Below are positions 8,688 through 16,512 of a DNA stretch of 64,000 bases, in pieces. A program made the position numbers and the translations under genes. Numbering within the stretch: the stretch's first letter is position 1; every line of letters begins with the position of its first letter. The notes under the pieces are model-generated. The model was given only the letters and a program-made list of their open reading frames with translations. It did no database searches and was not told the DNA's origin. The DNA is from Desulfobacter sp. (lineage in GTDB: Bacteria; Desulfobacterota; Desulfobacteria; Desulfobacterales; Desulfobacteraceae), in contig CP054837.1 of NCBI GenBank assembly GCA_028768525.1, positions 4,336,001 to 4,400,000 on the forward strand. Reading direction: 5' to 3'.

Positions 8688-10256
8688 ATGAAAGACAGGT
8701 TTGATACCGATTACAAAGTCGGTCAGGACAACACGCAGAAATGGGGCCTGGATATCCATGGGCCGGTGTTTTTCATTTCCGCGGCGCTGGTAATCGGTTT
8801 TATCATTTTAACCTTGATGAACCCGGTGGATGCCAAAAAAGTGTTCGACAGCTCCAAATCCTGGACCATTCAGAATTTTGACTGGTTTTTCATGATTTCG
8901 GGCAATCTTTTCGTGCTGACCTGCCTGGCCTTGATTGTGCTGCCGGCCGGGAAAATCCGTCTGGGCGGAGATGGCTGTGAACCGGAATTTACCCGGATGT
9001 CGTGGTTTGCCATGCTCTTTGCCGCGGGCATGGGCATCGGTTTGATGTTCTGGAGTGTGGCCGAACCCGTGGCCTACTTCACAGACTGGTGGGGCACCCC
9101 CCTGAATGTAGCCGGCAAAAGCCCTGAAGCGGCCCGGGCCGCCATGGGGGCCACCATGTTCCACTGGGGGCTTCATCCCTGGGCCATGTATGCGGTGGTG
9201 GCCCTGTCCCTGGGCTTTTTTGCCTTTAATAAAAACCTGCCTTTGACCGTCCGTTCCTGCTTTTTCCCCCTTCTGGGCGAGAAAACCTGGGGCTGGGCCG
9301 GCCATATCATTGATACCATCTCCGTCGTGGCCACCATCTTCGGGCTGGCCACCTCCATGGGCTTCGGCGCCCAGCAGGCAGCCTCGGGTCTTCATTTTAT
9401 TTTCGGCATTGAAAATACCCTGGGGCTGCAGCTGATCATCATCGCATTGGTGACTGCCGCCGCAATCATCTCGGTGGTCAGGGGGCTTGAAGGCGGGGTA
9501 AAGGTCCTGTCCAATATAAATATGACCCTGGCCCTCTGCCTTTTGGTATTTACCATTCTTGCCGGGTCCATCCTCCATTTTTTCTCCGGCCTTTTTTCCA
9601 CCTCCGCTGCCTACGCCGACTATATCCTGCCCCTGAGTAACTGGATCGGCCGTACCGATGATAAGTTCTACAAGGGCTGGACGGTCTTCTACTGGGCCTG
9701 GTGGATTTCCTGGGCCCCCTTTGTGGGCATGTTTATCGCCCGCATCTCCAAGGGCCGTACCATCCGTGAATTCATGACGGCCGTGTTGCTGGTTCCCACC
9801 TTTTTGACCCTGCTCTGGATGCAGGCATTCGGCGGAAACGCCCTTTACCAAATCCAGAACGGCGTGGGTGTACTGGCGGAAAAAGGCCTGGGCGAGGTTT
9901 CCCTGGCCCTGTTCCAGATGCTTGCCAATCTTCCGCTCACCGGAATCACCTCATTCATCGGTATCATCCTGGTTCTGGTGTTCTTTGTCACCTCTTCGGA
10001 TTCCGGTTCCCTGGTGGTCGATTCCATAACCGCCGGCGGCAAAATGGATGCCCCGGTGATCCAGCGGATTTTCTGGGCCACCCTTGAAGGCCTTATCGCC
10101 GTCTGCCTCCTGGTGGGCGGGGGGGCCGACGCCCTGGGCGCTATCCAGGCTGTGGCCGTATCCGTGGGGCTTCCCTTCACCGCGGTGATGATTGTCATGC
10201 TGATCAGCCTCTTTATGGGGCTGCGCCATGAGATGCAGCAGAGGGTGAACGCCTGA
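8688..10256 (+). CDS. BCCT-family betaine/carnitine/choline transporter
   Basis: A 522-residue membrane carrier with about twelve hydrophobic segments. It shows the family signatures MLFAAGMGIGLMFWSVAEPV and GWTVFYWAWWISWAPFVG. The GMGIG glycine motif matches sodium-coupled betaine carriers such as BetP. There is no long charged C-terminal tail of the osmosensing type, and it is the last gene of a methylated-glycine oxidation operon, so uptake of betaine or dimethylglycine for catabolism is the likely job (inference). Start: the ATG at 8688 has AAGGGGAG just upstream; an in-frame TTG at 8622 would add 22 unlikely residues. Confidence 0.9.
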   Translation: MKDRFDTDYKVGQDNTQKWGLDIHGPVFFISAALVIGFIILTLMNPVDAKKVFDSSKSWTIQNFDWFFMISGNLFVLTCLALIVLPAGKIRLGGDGCEPEFTRMSWFAMLFAAGMGIGLMFWSVAEPVAYFTDWWGTPLNVAGKSPEAARAAMGATMFHWGLHPWAMYAVVALSLGFFAFNKNLPLTVRSCFFPLLGEKTWGWAGHIIDTISVVATIFGLATSMGFGAQQAASGLHFIFGIENTLGLQLIIIALVTAAAIISVVRGLEGGVKVLSNINMTLALCLLVFTILAGSILHFFSGLFSTSAAYADYILPLSNWIGRTDDKFYKGWTVFYWAWWISWAPFVGMFIARISKGRTIREFMTAVLLVPTFLTLLWMQAFGGNALYQIQNGVGVLAEKGLGEVSLALFQMLANLPLTGITSFIGIILVLVFFVTSSDSGSLVVDSITAGGKMDAPVIQRIFWATLEGLIAVCLLVGGGADALGAIQAVAVSVGLPFTAVMIVMLISLFMGLRHEMQQRVNA

Positions 10257-10287
10257 TCCGGATGATGACCTGTATCGCTGTTTTCAC

Positions 10288-10323
10288 CATGCCCTGTCCA
10301 TGGGTTGGACAGGGCATGTTTCT
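10288..10323 (+). terminator. rho-independent terminator after the dimethylglycine operon
   Basis: A perfect 13-base-pair stem, CATGCCCTGTCCA (10288-10300) with TGGACAGGGCATG (10306-10318), a five-base loop and a T-rich tail (TTTCTTT). It lies between the BCCT gene and the oppositely oriented ferritin gene. Confidence 0.9.
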
Positions 10324-10339
10324 TTCCTTAACGTGAGAT

Positions 10340-10846
10340 CTATTTGGCAGGCGGGGTGAAACTGCGCTGGGCCAGTTCCGCATCCAGCATGAGCAGGCCG
10401 TGGCCTTCCCCGTTGATGAGTTTGAGCTTGTTCAGAATCCCTTCCATGGAGGCTTCCTCCTCCACCTGTTCTTCAACAAACCAGTTCAGGAAATTCTTGG
10501 CGGAATGGTCGTTTTCAGAGATGGCCAGGTCCATGAGATCGTTGATCAGACCGGAGACCAGTTGCTCATGTTCATAGGCCAGCTGGAACACCTCAATGGG
10601 GGACTTGAATTCTGTTTTGGGCGCTTCAATGGCGTCCAGGGTGACCCGTCCGCCCTTTTCATTGAGAAACCGGTACATTTTCATGGCATGGAACCGCTCT
10701 TCTTCCACCTGGACAAGGAAGAAATTCTCAAAACCGCTTAAGCCTGCGGCATTAAAGTAAGATGCCATGGAGAGGTAGTAGTATTCTGAAAAAAGTTCCC
10801 GGTTGATCTGGTAGTTGATGGCCTTTTCAAGTTTTTCAGTAATCAT
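10340..10846 (-). CDS. non-haem bacterial ferritin
   Basis: A 168-residue FtnA-type ferritin. The ferroxidase-site residues are in the expected places: Glu17 (NRELFSEYYY), Glu50 and His53 (EEERFHAMK), Glu94 and Glu130 (EEQVEEEAS). It would oxidise and store iron in a 24-mer shell in the cytoplasm, protecting against iron-driven oxidative damage in a metal- and sulfide-rich cell. It is alone in its unit: the BCCT gene converges on it and the gene upstream is unrelated. No clear iron-box was found in its short leader. Confidence 0.93.
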   Translation of the reverse strand: MITEKLEKAINYQINRELFSEYYYLSMASYFNAAGLSGFENFFLVQVEEERFHAMKMYRFLNEKGGRVTLDAIEAPKTEFKSPIEVFQLAYEHEQLVSGLINDLMDLAISENDHSAKNFLNWFVEEQVEEEASMEGILNKLKLINGEGHGLLMLDAELAQRSFTPPAK

Positions 10847-10956
10847 TTTAATTTTCCTTTGTTTTATTTGGGGGTGGAAAGTTCTTTAATAAACCAGGCT
10901 ATAACGTAAGGAGTAAAAACCGGAAATCAAAAAATAATTATGGATTATTTATGGCA

Positions 10957-11580
10957 TCAGGTGCCTGTTGAGGCATGAAATCCTGATGGCACATTGGCAA
11001 GGGGCTGGTTGAGCCGGTGGTTATCAATCTCGCCCCGCAGAAAAGCCAAAGCGGGGTTGCGTACTTCGGCAGGGACAGTGCAATTGTCATTTTGCAATAG
11101 GTTGTTGTCCAGGGAATAGGTGCCGCCATTCTGCCAGTTGCCGGCTCGAGTAAAGCGGACGGCCGCGATGATGTGGTGGGGAGGAATGCTGTCTGCAGCC
11201 ATCTCCTGGGCGAATACGGCCCACATAATTTCAGGCGTTTTATGGGGGGCTTGTGAAATATCCATAATTTGAAGCGAGTGCTCCACCTGCATCTTGTGGG
11301 TATTGAAAATTGTAGCAATGTCCACCGCCATCATATAGATGTAATTGGGATGCTGGGGATTTGTTCCGTCGTTCCCCATGGGGAAAATAGCAGCGACATT
11401 AAGACGGGCGGAAAAACACACTGCGGTAGGCGGTGTGATATCACCGCACCTTTTCATCGGATTTGGGGTCCTGTATTCAATGGGTGCGCCCAGATGCCGT
11501 TTCTGGAATCCGGCGGTAAAAATCGGGTCATCTCCGTAGGGTGTCCTGTCATCGCCGCGAAAGCAGATTTTGAATGCCAT
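10957..11580 (-). CDS. ADP-ribosyltransferase-like protein (cholera/pertussis toxin A fold, candidate)
   Basis: A 207-residue protein that at first looks like an orphan. Its start, KICFRGDDRTP followed by PIFTAGFQKR, matches the NAD-binding arginine region of R-S-E mono-ADP-ribosyltransferases (cholera toxin YRADSRPP, pertussis toxin YRYDSRPPEDVFQNGF), with Arg8 at the same distance from the N-terminus as in the mature toxins. NYIYMMAVDIATIFN (79-93) fits the toxin YIYVIATAPNMFN strand, and AQEMAADSIPPHHI (124-137) fits the catalytic segment, giving Glu126 as catalytic candidate. Two positions are unusual: the Ser-Thr-Ser motif is Cys55-Phe56-Ser57, and the residue two before Glu126 is Ala rather than Glu or Gln. 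No signal peptide is present. AAGGAG at 11587-11592 supports the start. The match is by eye, and activity is uncertain. Confidence 0.6.
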   Translation of the reverse strand: MAFKICFRGDDRTPYGDDPIFTAGFQKRHLGAPIEYRTPNPMKRCGDITPPTAVCFSARLNVAAIFPMGNDGTNPQHPNYIYMMAVDIATIFNTHKMQVEHSLQIMDISQAPHKTPEIMWAVFAQEMAADSIPPHHIIAAVRFTRAGNWQNGGTYSLDNNLLQNDNCTVPAEVRNPALAFLRGEIDNHRLNQPLANVPSGFHASTGT

Positions 11581-12175
11581 TTTTTTCTCCTTGCCGGTTT
11601 TTTGTCAACGCGGGAATGGACTTGGACGGCATCCCACGGCCCCACACGGGGCTGTTCCATTAGGCCTGTAAGCATAGAACTGTGATTCCATGGCAGGCTT
11701 ATTGGTTTATCAGTGAGCGTATTTCCCAAAGGATATTCAGATGTAGCACCGCAATGGATGTGACAGGCGGATTAAATAAATTGAAACCATATTTGGAAAC
11801 AGAAAACAAGTTTAAAATATTTCCATGTTTCGCAAGGGTGAATATATTGTGTCGTATATCCCCGGGTCATCTCGATATGTGAAAGTAAATTAGATTGCCG
11901 CTTCTTGTTTGTATTTAGTTCGATGTAATATTTTTGCCGTTACAGGCGAATGGTGCATTTATTTTTCTATAATCCGGAATATCTCCAGAAAATTTAATAT
12001 GTAGAATTCGATGTAGTTTTGTGGTATGTGTACGCCCTGCCACCCGGATGCAGGCATTGGAGACCTGGCCGGTATTTTTTTCCGGCAACGCCAAGGCAAC
12101 GGCGGCCCCGGAGTTTATTTAAATAAGCCTGGTCGCCCCGGCAGGGTGATACGGGAAAAGGAGAGTTTAGCAGTC
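11581..12175. other. gene-free, AT-rich intergenic stretch
   Basis: Between the divergent ADP-ribosyltransferase-like and glutamine synthetase-like genes there is no convincing gene. From about 11700 to 12015 the base composition drops well below that of the neighbours. A nine-base direct repeat, TTCGATGTA, occurs at 11919-11927 and 12007-12015. The start region of the glutamine synthetase-like gene is included, and promoters for both genes should lie here, but none is clear enough to place. Confidence 0.5.
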
Positions 12176-13507
12176 ATGGGGGAAAAGTCCGATAGCGACC
12201 CTAATAGTGATGTAGATTTTACAAAAATATTTTTTACCGATATCAATGGGCGATTGATGAATCTCTTTGTCAACCCGGCCATGGTCGAAAAAATGAGCAA
12301 GACCGGTGTCGGGTTTGACGGCAGTTCCATTGCCGGTTATACCTCAGTGGAAAACAGCGACCGACTCCTGGTGCCCGATCTGTCGACCTATAAGAATATT
12401 GATTTCCAGGATAAGCGCGTCGGCTTTCTCATCGGAGATATTTACGACGAAAAAGGCAACCCTTCGCCAACAGATCCCCGTCATCTTTTAAAGCAGGTGT
12501 TAAAAACCGCTGAAAAGGAATTCCAGGTTCGGTTCACCCTGGGGCCCGAGTATGAGTTTTTCCTGCTCAACACAGAGCCTGCTGCAGCGGGTGCTGATTC
12601 TGAAATACCTGTTCTGGAGCATTCCGATGATATCGGCTATTTTGAATCCTCCCCCATGGACAAAGGTGAATTTATTCGCCAGGATATCGTCAATATAATG
12701 GCCGGATGCGGCATCCAGTATGAAAAAACCCACCATGAAGTGACGCCGTCCCAGCATGAGATCAATCTTGAGTGCACCGATGCCCTTTCAGCGGCGGACC
12801 GTACCCTGCTTTTTTCATATGTGGCCAAGCAGGTCGCTGAAAAGAATGGGTTTACCGCCAGCTTTATGCCCAAACCCTTTGAAAATCATAATCGAAATGC
12901 CTTTCATATGCATCTTTCCATGCAGGATGCTGAAGGCCGGAATCTTTTTTATGACGAATCTGCGGAATGCCAGCTCAGCGATTCTGCCCGGCATTTCATC
13001 GGCGGTATTCTGAAATATGCCCGGGAAACCTCCATTGTCATGGCATCCACCGTCAATTCCTATAAGGCCTATGTCATGGGAAAAGAGGCGCCTGTTGTCA
13101 GGGGCTGGGGGCTTCGCAACCGCAGTTCAATGGTCCGGGTGCCCTATACCCTGTCCCCTGAGAGCACCCGGATTGAGCTCCGCAACCCGGATCCCGCCGG
13201 AAATGTTTATCTTCAGATGGCGGTATTGATCTCCATGGGGCTTGCCGGCATGAGGGAGAAGATTGACTGCGGCAGTGCGGATAAGGGCAGTTCCTACAGC
13301 AGGGATTACGGATTAAAGGTCTGGGATGAGGATTTTCTGCCCAGAAGTTTTTATGAGGCCCTTGTGGAGGCCGAAGGCAGCAGTTTCCTGAAAGAAACCC
13401 TGGGAGACGCCATCTACAGGAATATGATGGCACTTAAAATCAGAGAATGGGAGGAAGACAGGGTCCATGTGACCCAGCGCGAACATCAAATTTACAGAGA
13501 CGTGTGA
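12176..13507 (+). CDS. divergent class I glutamine synthetase-like ligase
   Basis: A 443-residue member of the glutamine synthetase I fold. Conserved landmarks: GFDGSSIAGY, the metal-binding GPEYEFFLL, HHEVTPSQHEI, HMHLSM in place of the usual MHVHQS, the glutamate-flap EAPV (Glu304) and IELRNPDP with the phosphate/carboxylate arginine. The usual NSYKRL is NSYKAY: the arginine that holds the alpha-carboxylate of glutamate in the Salmonella enzyme (Arg321) is Ala298. Short length and lack of the Tyr397 region indicate no adenylylation control. So it is probably an ATP-dependent ligase on a glutamate relative. It is followed after 60 bases by an aminomutase-like gene, suggesting beta-glutamate as substrate (inference). 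Start: ATG 12176 with AAGGAG 12 bases upstream; the frame is open back to 12026 but that part looks unlike the family. Confidence 0.8.
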   Translation: MGEKSDSDPNSDVDFTKIFFTDINGRLMNLFVNPAMVEKMSKTGVGFDGSSIAGYTSVENSDRLLVPDLSTYKNIDFQDKRVGFLIGDIYDEKGNPSPTDPRHLLKQVLKTAEKEFQVRFTLGPEYEFFLLNTEPAAAGADSEIPVLEHSDDIGYFESSPMDKGEFIRQDIVNIMAGCGIQYEKTHHEVTPSQHEINLECTDALSAADRTLLFSYVAKQVAEKNGFTASFMPKPFENHNRNAFHMHLSMQDAEGRNLFYDESAECQLSDSARHFIGGILKYARETSIVMASTVNSYKAYVMGKEAPVVRGWGLRNRSSMVRVPYTLSPESTRIELRNPDPAGNVYLQMAVLISMGLAGMREKIDCGSADKGSSYSRDYGLKVWDEDFLPRSFYEALVEAEGSSFLKETLGDAIYRNMMALKIREWEEDRVHVTQREHQIYRDV

Positions 13508-13567
13508 TCCTCGTTCCATACCCCGTCTAATAATAAAATTCAGTTCATTTTTGCGGGAGATAAGCCG

Positions 13568-15808
13568 ATGGATTCGCATCATCGCGCTTGCTCCCGCTAT
13601 ATTCCAAAAAGAAGTTGCAGTATGTCAAGACACGTAAGGTTAGATAAGGTTATCGTCCCCGTTAAATCCATTAAATTGTTGAAACGGTTACTCAATGAAA
13701 ATCCCAGATTAAAACAGATAATGACCCAGTCCTCCACCCATGAAGCGGCCCAGGGAAGGATCAAAAAGTGGGTGCTCGGCACCATGGGGGATAAGGGGCC
13801 TGCATATCAATTCTACAGGGGGGCGTGTGGTTCTGACTTCAATGTGAACCACATCGACTGGCATGATGTCGCGGCCATCAGGATCCTTGATTATATTGAT
13901 CATGCAGGGATGGAGATCCAGGATCCCAATTTTAAAGATGTGGTCACTGAAAATGATCCGTTTCGGCTGCTCTGGCTGGCCATTCATAAAGGCACGGGCG
14001 GGGCGCGCCCTGATTTTTTTGAAGACATGATCCATCTGTTCCGTCAGTTCAAAGGTAAGGAAAAAAGAAAGATTCCCTCCAGAGAGGATGTTGAAGAGTG
14101 GATGGAGCTCTACCCCTCAGGGCTGGAACCAAAAATTGTAGAACTTCGGGAACGCAATAAACGGCGAATTTTAAAGATCATCATCGCCAAGATGGACGAA
14201 GGGGAAATCACTGACCCCAAATACTGCTTTGAACCGGGGCTAACCGATGCCCAGAAGCTGGAAACCGCACTTGGGTGGTGGAAGGAAACCGGTTTTCATT
14301 TGAAATTCGCCGTCCGGAATGCCGACCTTTTGGATGAGCTGTTAAACCACTCACTGGATCCCATCACCATGGCGGTGCTCCATGATGCCGAAGAAAAGGG
14401 GATCCCTTTTTTCATCAACCTTTATTACCTCTCCCTGCTGAATGTCAATGCACCGTGGTTTGCCGTGGGGGCGGAACTGGCCATCAGGGATTATGTGATT
14501 TACAGCAAACAGCTGGTGGAAAATTTCGGGGATATTACGGCATGGGAAAAAGAGGACCGGGTTGAGCCGGGCAAGCCCAATGCCGCCGGCTGGATTCTGC
14601 CCTCCCGCAATAATGTCCACCGCAGGTATCCCGAGGTGGCCATCCTCATTCCGGACACCAGGGGGCGGGCATGCGGCGGCCTTTGCTCATCATGCCAGAG
14701 GATGTACAATTTCCAGAACGGCATTCTCAACTTCAACCTTGATGAGCTGAAGCCCGACGGATCATGGGATCAGCGGCTGGAAAAATACATGAACTATTTC
14801 GAGGAGGATGCCCAGCTTCGGGATATCCTCATCACCGGCGGCGATGCCTTCATGAACTCCAACCGCTCCCTAAAAAAGATCCTGGATGCGGTATACGAAA
14901 TGGCCAAAAGGAAAATTCAAGCCAATGCGGACCGGCCCGAGGGTGAAAAATACGCTGAAATGCAGCGGGTGAGGCTGGGAACCCGGATCCCTGTCTATCT
15001 GCCCCAGCGGGTTGATTCCGGGTTGATTGAGATTTTAAAGGCCTTCCGGGAAAAGGCAAGCCGGATCGGGATAAGGCAGTTTGTGGTCCAGACCCACTTT
15101 ATTTCTCCCATGGAAGTGACCCCGGAGGTCAGAATCGTGATCCGGCAGATGTTATCGGCCGGCTGGATTGTTACCAACCAGCATGTGTATATTACCGCGG
15201 CCTCCCGGCGGGGCCACGGGGCGAAGCTGCGGCAGGTGTTAAACGATGTGGGCATTGTTCCCTATTACTCATTCTGCGTCAAAGGCTACCATGAAAATGT
15301 CTATAATTTTGCCACCAATGCCCGGCTGATCCAGGAGCAGAATGAAGAGAAATATATTGGTTTGGTTCCGGGCCCATACCATGACCGGATCAAGGATTTT
15401 TCACTGGACGCACCCAACATGGCCGAAAACATCAATGCTTTGAAAGAGAGGCTGGATCTGCCATTTTTGTCAACGGACAGAAGTGTGCTCAACATGCCCG
15501 GGGTGGGAAAAAGCCTGTCGTTTAGAACCATAGGCATCACAAGGCGGGGGCGGCGGATTCTCCAGTTTGACCACGATGCCAGCCGGGTTCACAGCCCCAT
15601 CATCCATAAGATGGGAAAGGTGATTATCGTGGAATCCAAAGCCATCAATGACTATCTGCATCAATTGGAGTATATGGGAGAAGATATTTCCGATTACAAG
15701 AGTATCTGGGGCTATTCCATCGGGCAATCGGAAAAAAGGCATTCTCTGTATGAATATCCTGAATATGATTATAAGGTAACTGAAGAATATACCAATATCA
15801 GGATTTGA
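13568..15808 (+). CDS. long lysine-2,3-aminomutase-like radical SAM/PLP protein
   Basis: A 746-residue KamA-family protein, much longer than the usual 420-residue aminomutases because of an N-terminal part of about 300 residues that I cannot assign. The radical SAM cluster motif is CGGLCSSC (Cys369, Cys373, Cys376), followed by ITGGDAF. The PLP lysine motif, PGGGGK in lysine 2,3-aminomutase, appears as PGVGK (Lys648). The two aspartates that hold the side-chain amine of lysine are not conserved: the one just before the PLP motif is Asn (LNMPGVGK), as reported for glutamate 2,3-aminomutase, and the other falls in YIGLVPG. Lysine is therefore an unlikely substrate. It follows the glutamine synthetase-like gene in the same direction. 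The start has GGGAGA eight bases upstream. Confidence 0.8.
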   Translation: MDSHHRACSRYIPKRSCSMSRHVRLDKVIVPVKSIKLLKRLLNENPRLKQIMTQSSTHEAAQGRIKKWVLGTMGDKGPAYQFYRGACGSDFNVNHIDWHDVAAIRILDYIDHAGMEIQDPNFKDVVTENDPFRLLWLAIHKGTGGARPDFFEDMIHLFRQFKGKEKRKIPSREDVEEWMELYPSGLEPKIVELRERNKRRILKIIIAKMDEGEITDPKYCFEPGLTDAQKLETALGWWKETGFHLKFAVRNADLLDELLNHSLDPITMAVLHDAEEKGIPFFINLYYLSLLNVNAPWFAVGAELAIRDYVIYSKQLVENFGDITAWEKEDRVEPGKPNAAGWILPSRNNVHRRYPEVAILIPDTRGRACGGLCSSCQRMYNFQNGILNFNLDELKPDGSWDQRLEKYMNYFEEDAQLRDILITGGDAFMNSNRSLKKILDAVYEMAKRKIQANADRPEGEKYAEMQRVRLGTRIPVYLPQRVDSGLIEILKAFREKASRIGIRQFVVQTHFISPMEVTPEVRIVIRQMLSAGWIVTNQHVYITAASRRGHGAKLRQVLNDVGIVPYYSFCVKGYHENVYNFATNARLIQEQNEEKYIGLVPGPYHDRIKDFSLDAPNMAENINALKERLDLPFLSTDRSVLNMPGVGKSLSFRTIGITRRGRRILQFDHDASRVHSPIIHKMGKVIIVESKAINDYLHQLEYMGEDISDYKSIWGYSIGQSEKRHSLYEYPEYDYKVTEEYTNIRI

Positions 15809-15843
15809 GGATAACACAGCCCCGGTTTCGGGAGCGTTGTCCT
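15808..15843 (+). terminator. probable terminator hairpin after the aminomutase-like gene
   Basis: AGGATAAC (15808-15815) pairs with GTTGTCCT (15836-15843), one wobble, with a CCCG/CGGG inner stem. The tail is only weakly T-rich (CTGTTTCC), so termination may be inefficient. Confidence 0.5.
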
Positions 15844-15912
15844 CTGTTTCCGGCACCCCCACAGCATTTGGGCATTCGCCTTGATGGATGATGCCGGGGC
15901 AACGCGCTAACC

Positions 15913-16512
15913 TTACCCGGATCCGGCCAGCACAAAGAGCTGGCTGTATCCGGTTTTAAAGGTCAGTAGTTTTTCCATGCTTTCCCCGGCCCAGAAGCAG
16001 CGCATGGCCCGGATCACCCCGGCATGGGTGACCACCAGGGTATGGGAGGTTATGGGGAGCTGGTTGAAAAAGGGGGACACCCGGTCAAAAAGATCCTTAA
16101 AGCTTTCCCCGCCCGGGGGGCGGAAATTGTAGATCTCCCGGCCCCGCTGTTCAAAAAGGGCGGGGTGGCCGCTTTTAATGCGGTCAAATGATTGGCCGTC
16201 CCAGTCGCCCAGATCAATTTCATTGAGGCGGGTATCGACGGCGGGGACGCTGCCGGGGCAGGACGTGGCGGCGGTTTCCCGGCACCGGGTGAGGGCGGAG
16301 GTATAGACCTTTTTGAATTTTATCCCGGAAAATTCCGCCTGCCAGGCCCGGGCCTGGGCCCGGCCTGCCCCGTCCAGGGGAAGATCGGTGCGGCCGATGA
16401 ACCGGCGGACGGTCCCTCCCCGGATTTTTCCGTGGCGCAGGAGGAAGAGGAGGGGGCCCTTATCCGAGAATTTCCCCGAGAGGTCGGCCTGCAGCCGATT
16501 CGACCCGGGCAT
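15913..16512 (-). CDS. histidine phosphatase (phosphoglycerate-mutase-like) family protein
   Basis: About 199 residues. LLRHGKIRGG carries the RHG catalytic histidine, TSALTRCRETA the second phosphate-binding arginine, and VTHAGVIRAM the second catalytic histidine. These show a branch-2-type phosphatase like CobC/alpha-ribazole phosphatase. It is the last gene of the Mop accessory series; the equivalent Desulfovibrio cluster has NTP-transferase and phosphatase functions together, so a nucleotide or cofactor phosphate may be the target (inference). The start is taken as ATG 16512; the frame opens with TTG at 16533. The gene overlaps the preceding NTP transferase-HD gene by 53 bases, implying coupled translation. 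Confidence 0.82.
   Translation of the reverse strand: MPGSNRLQADLSGKFSDKGPLLFLLRHGKIRGGTVRRFIGRTDLPLDGAGRAQARAWQAEFSGIKFKKVYTSALTRCRETAATSCPGSVPAVDTRLNEIDLGDWDGQSFDRIKSGHPALFEQRGREIYNFRPPGGESFKDLFDRVSPFFNQLPITSHTLVVTHAGVIRAMRCFWAGESMEKLLTFKTGYSQLFVLAGSG

Noticed and set aside
12026..12175. A 50-residue N-terminal extension of the glutamine synthetase-like protein
   Set aside because: It has no ribosome site, does not resemble the family, and a better start with AAGGAG exists at 12176.
13568..15808. Lysine 2,3-aminomutase for N-acetyl-beta-lysine synthesis (ablA)
   Set aside because: No acetyltransferase (ablB) gene follows, the protein is far too long, and the lysine-binding aspartates are missing.
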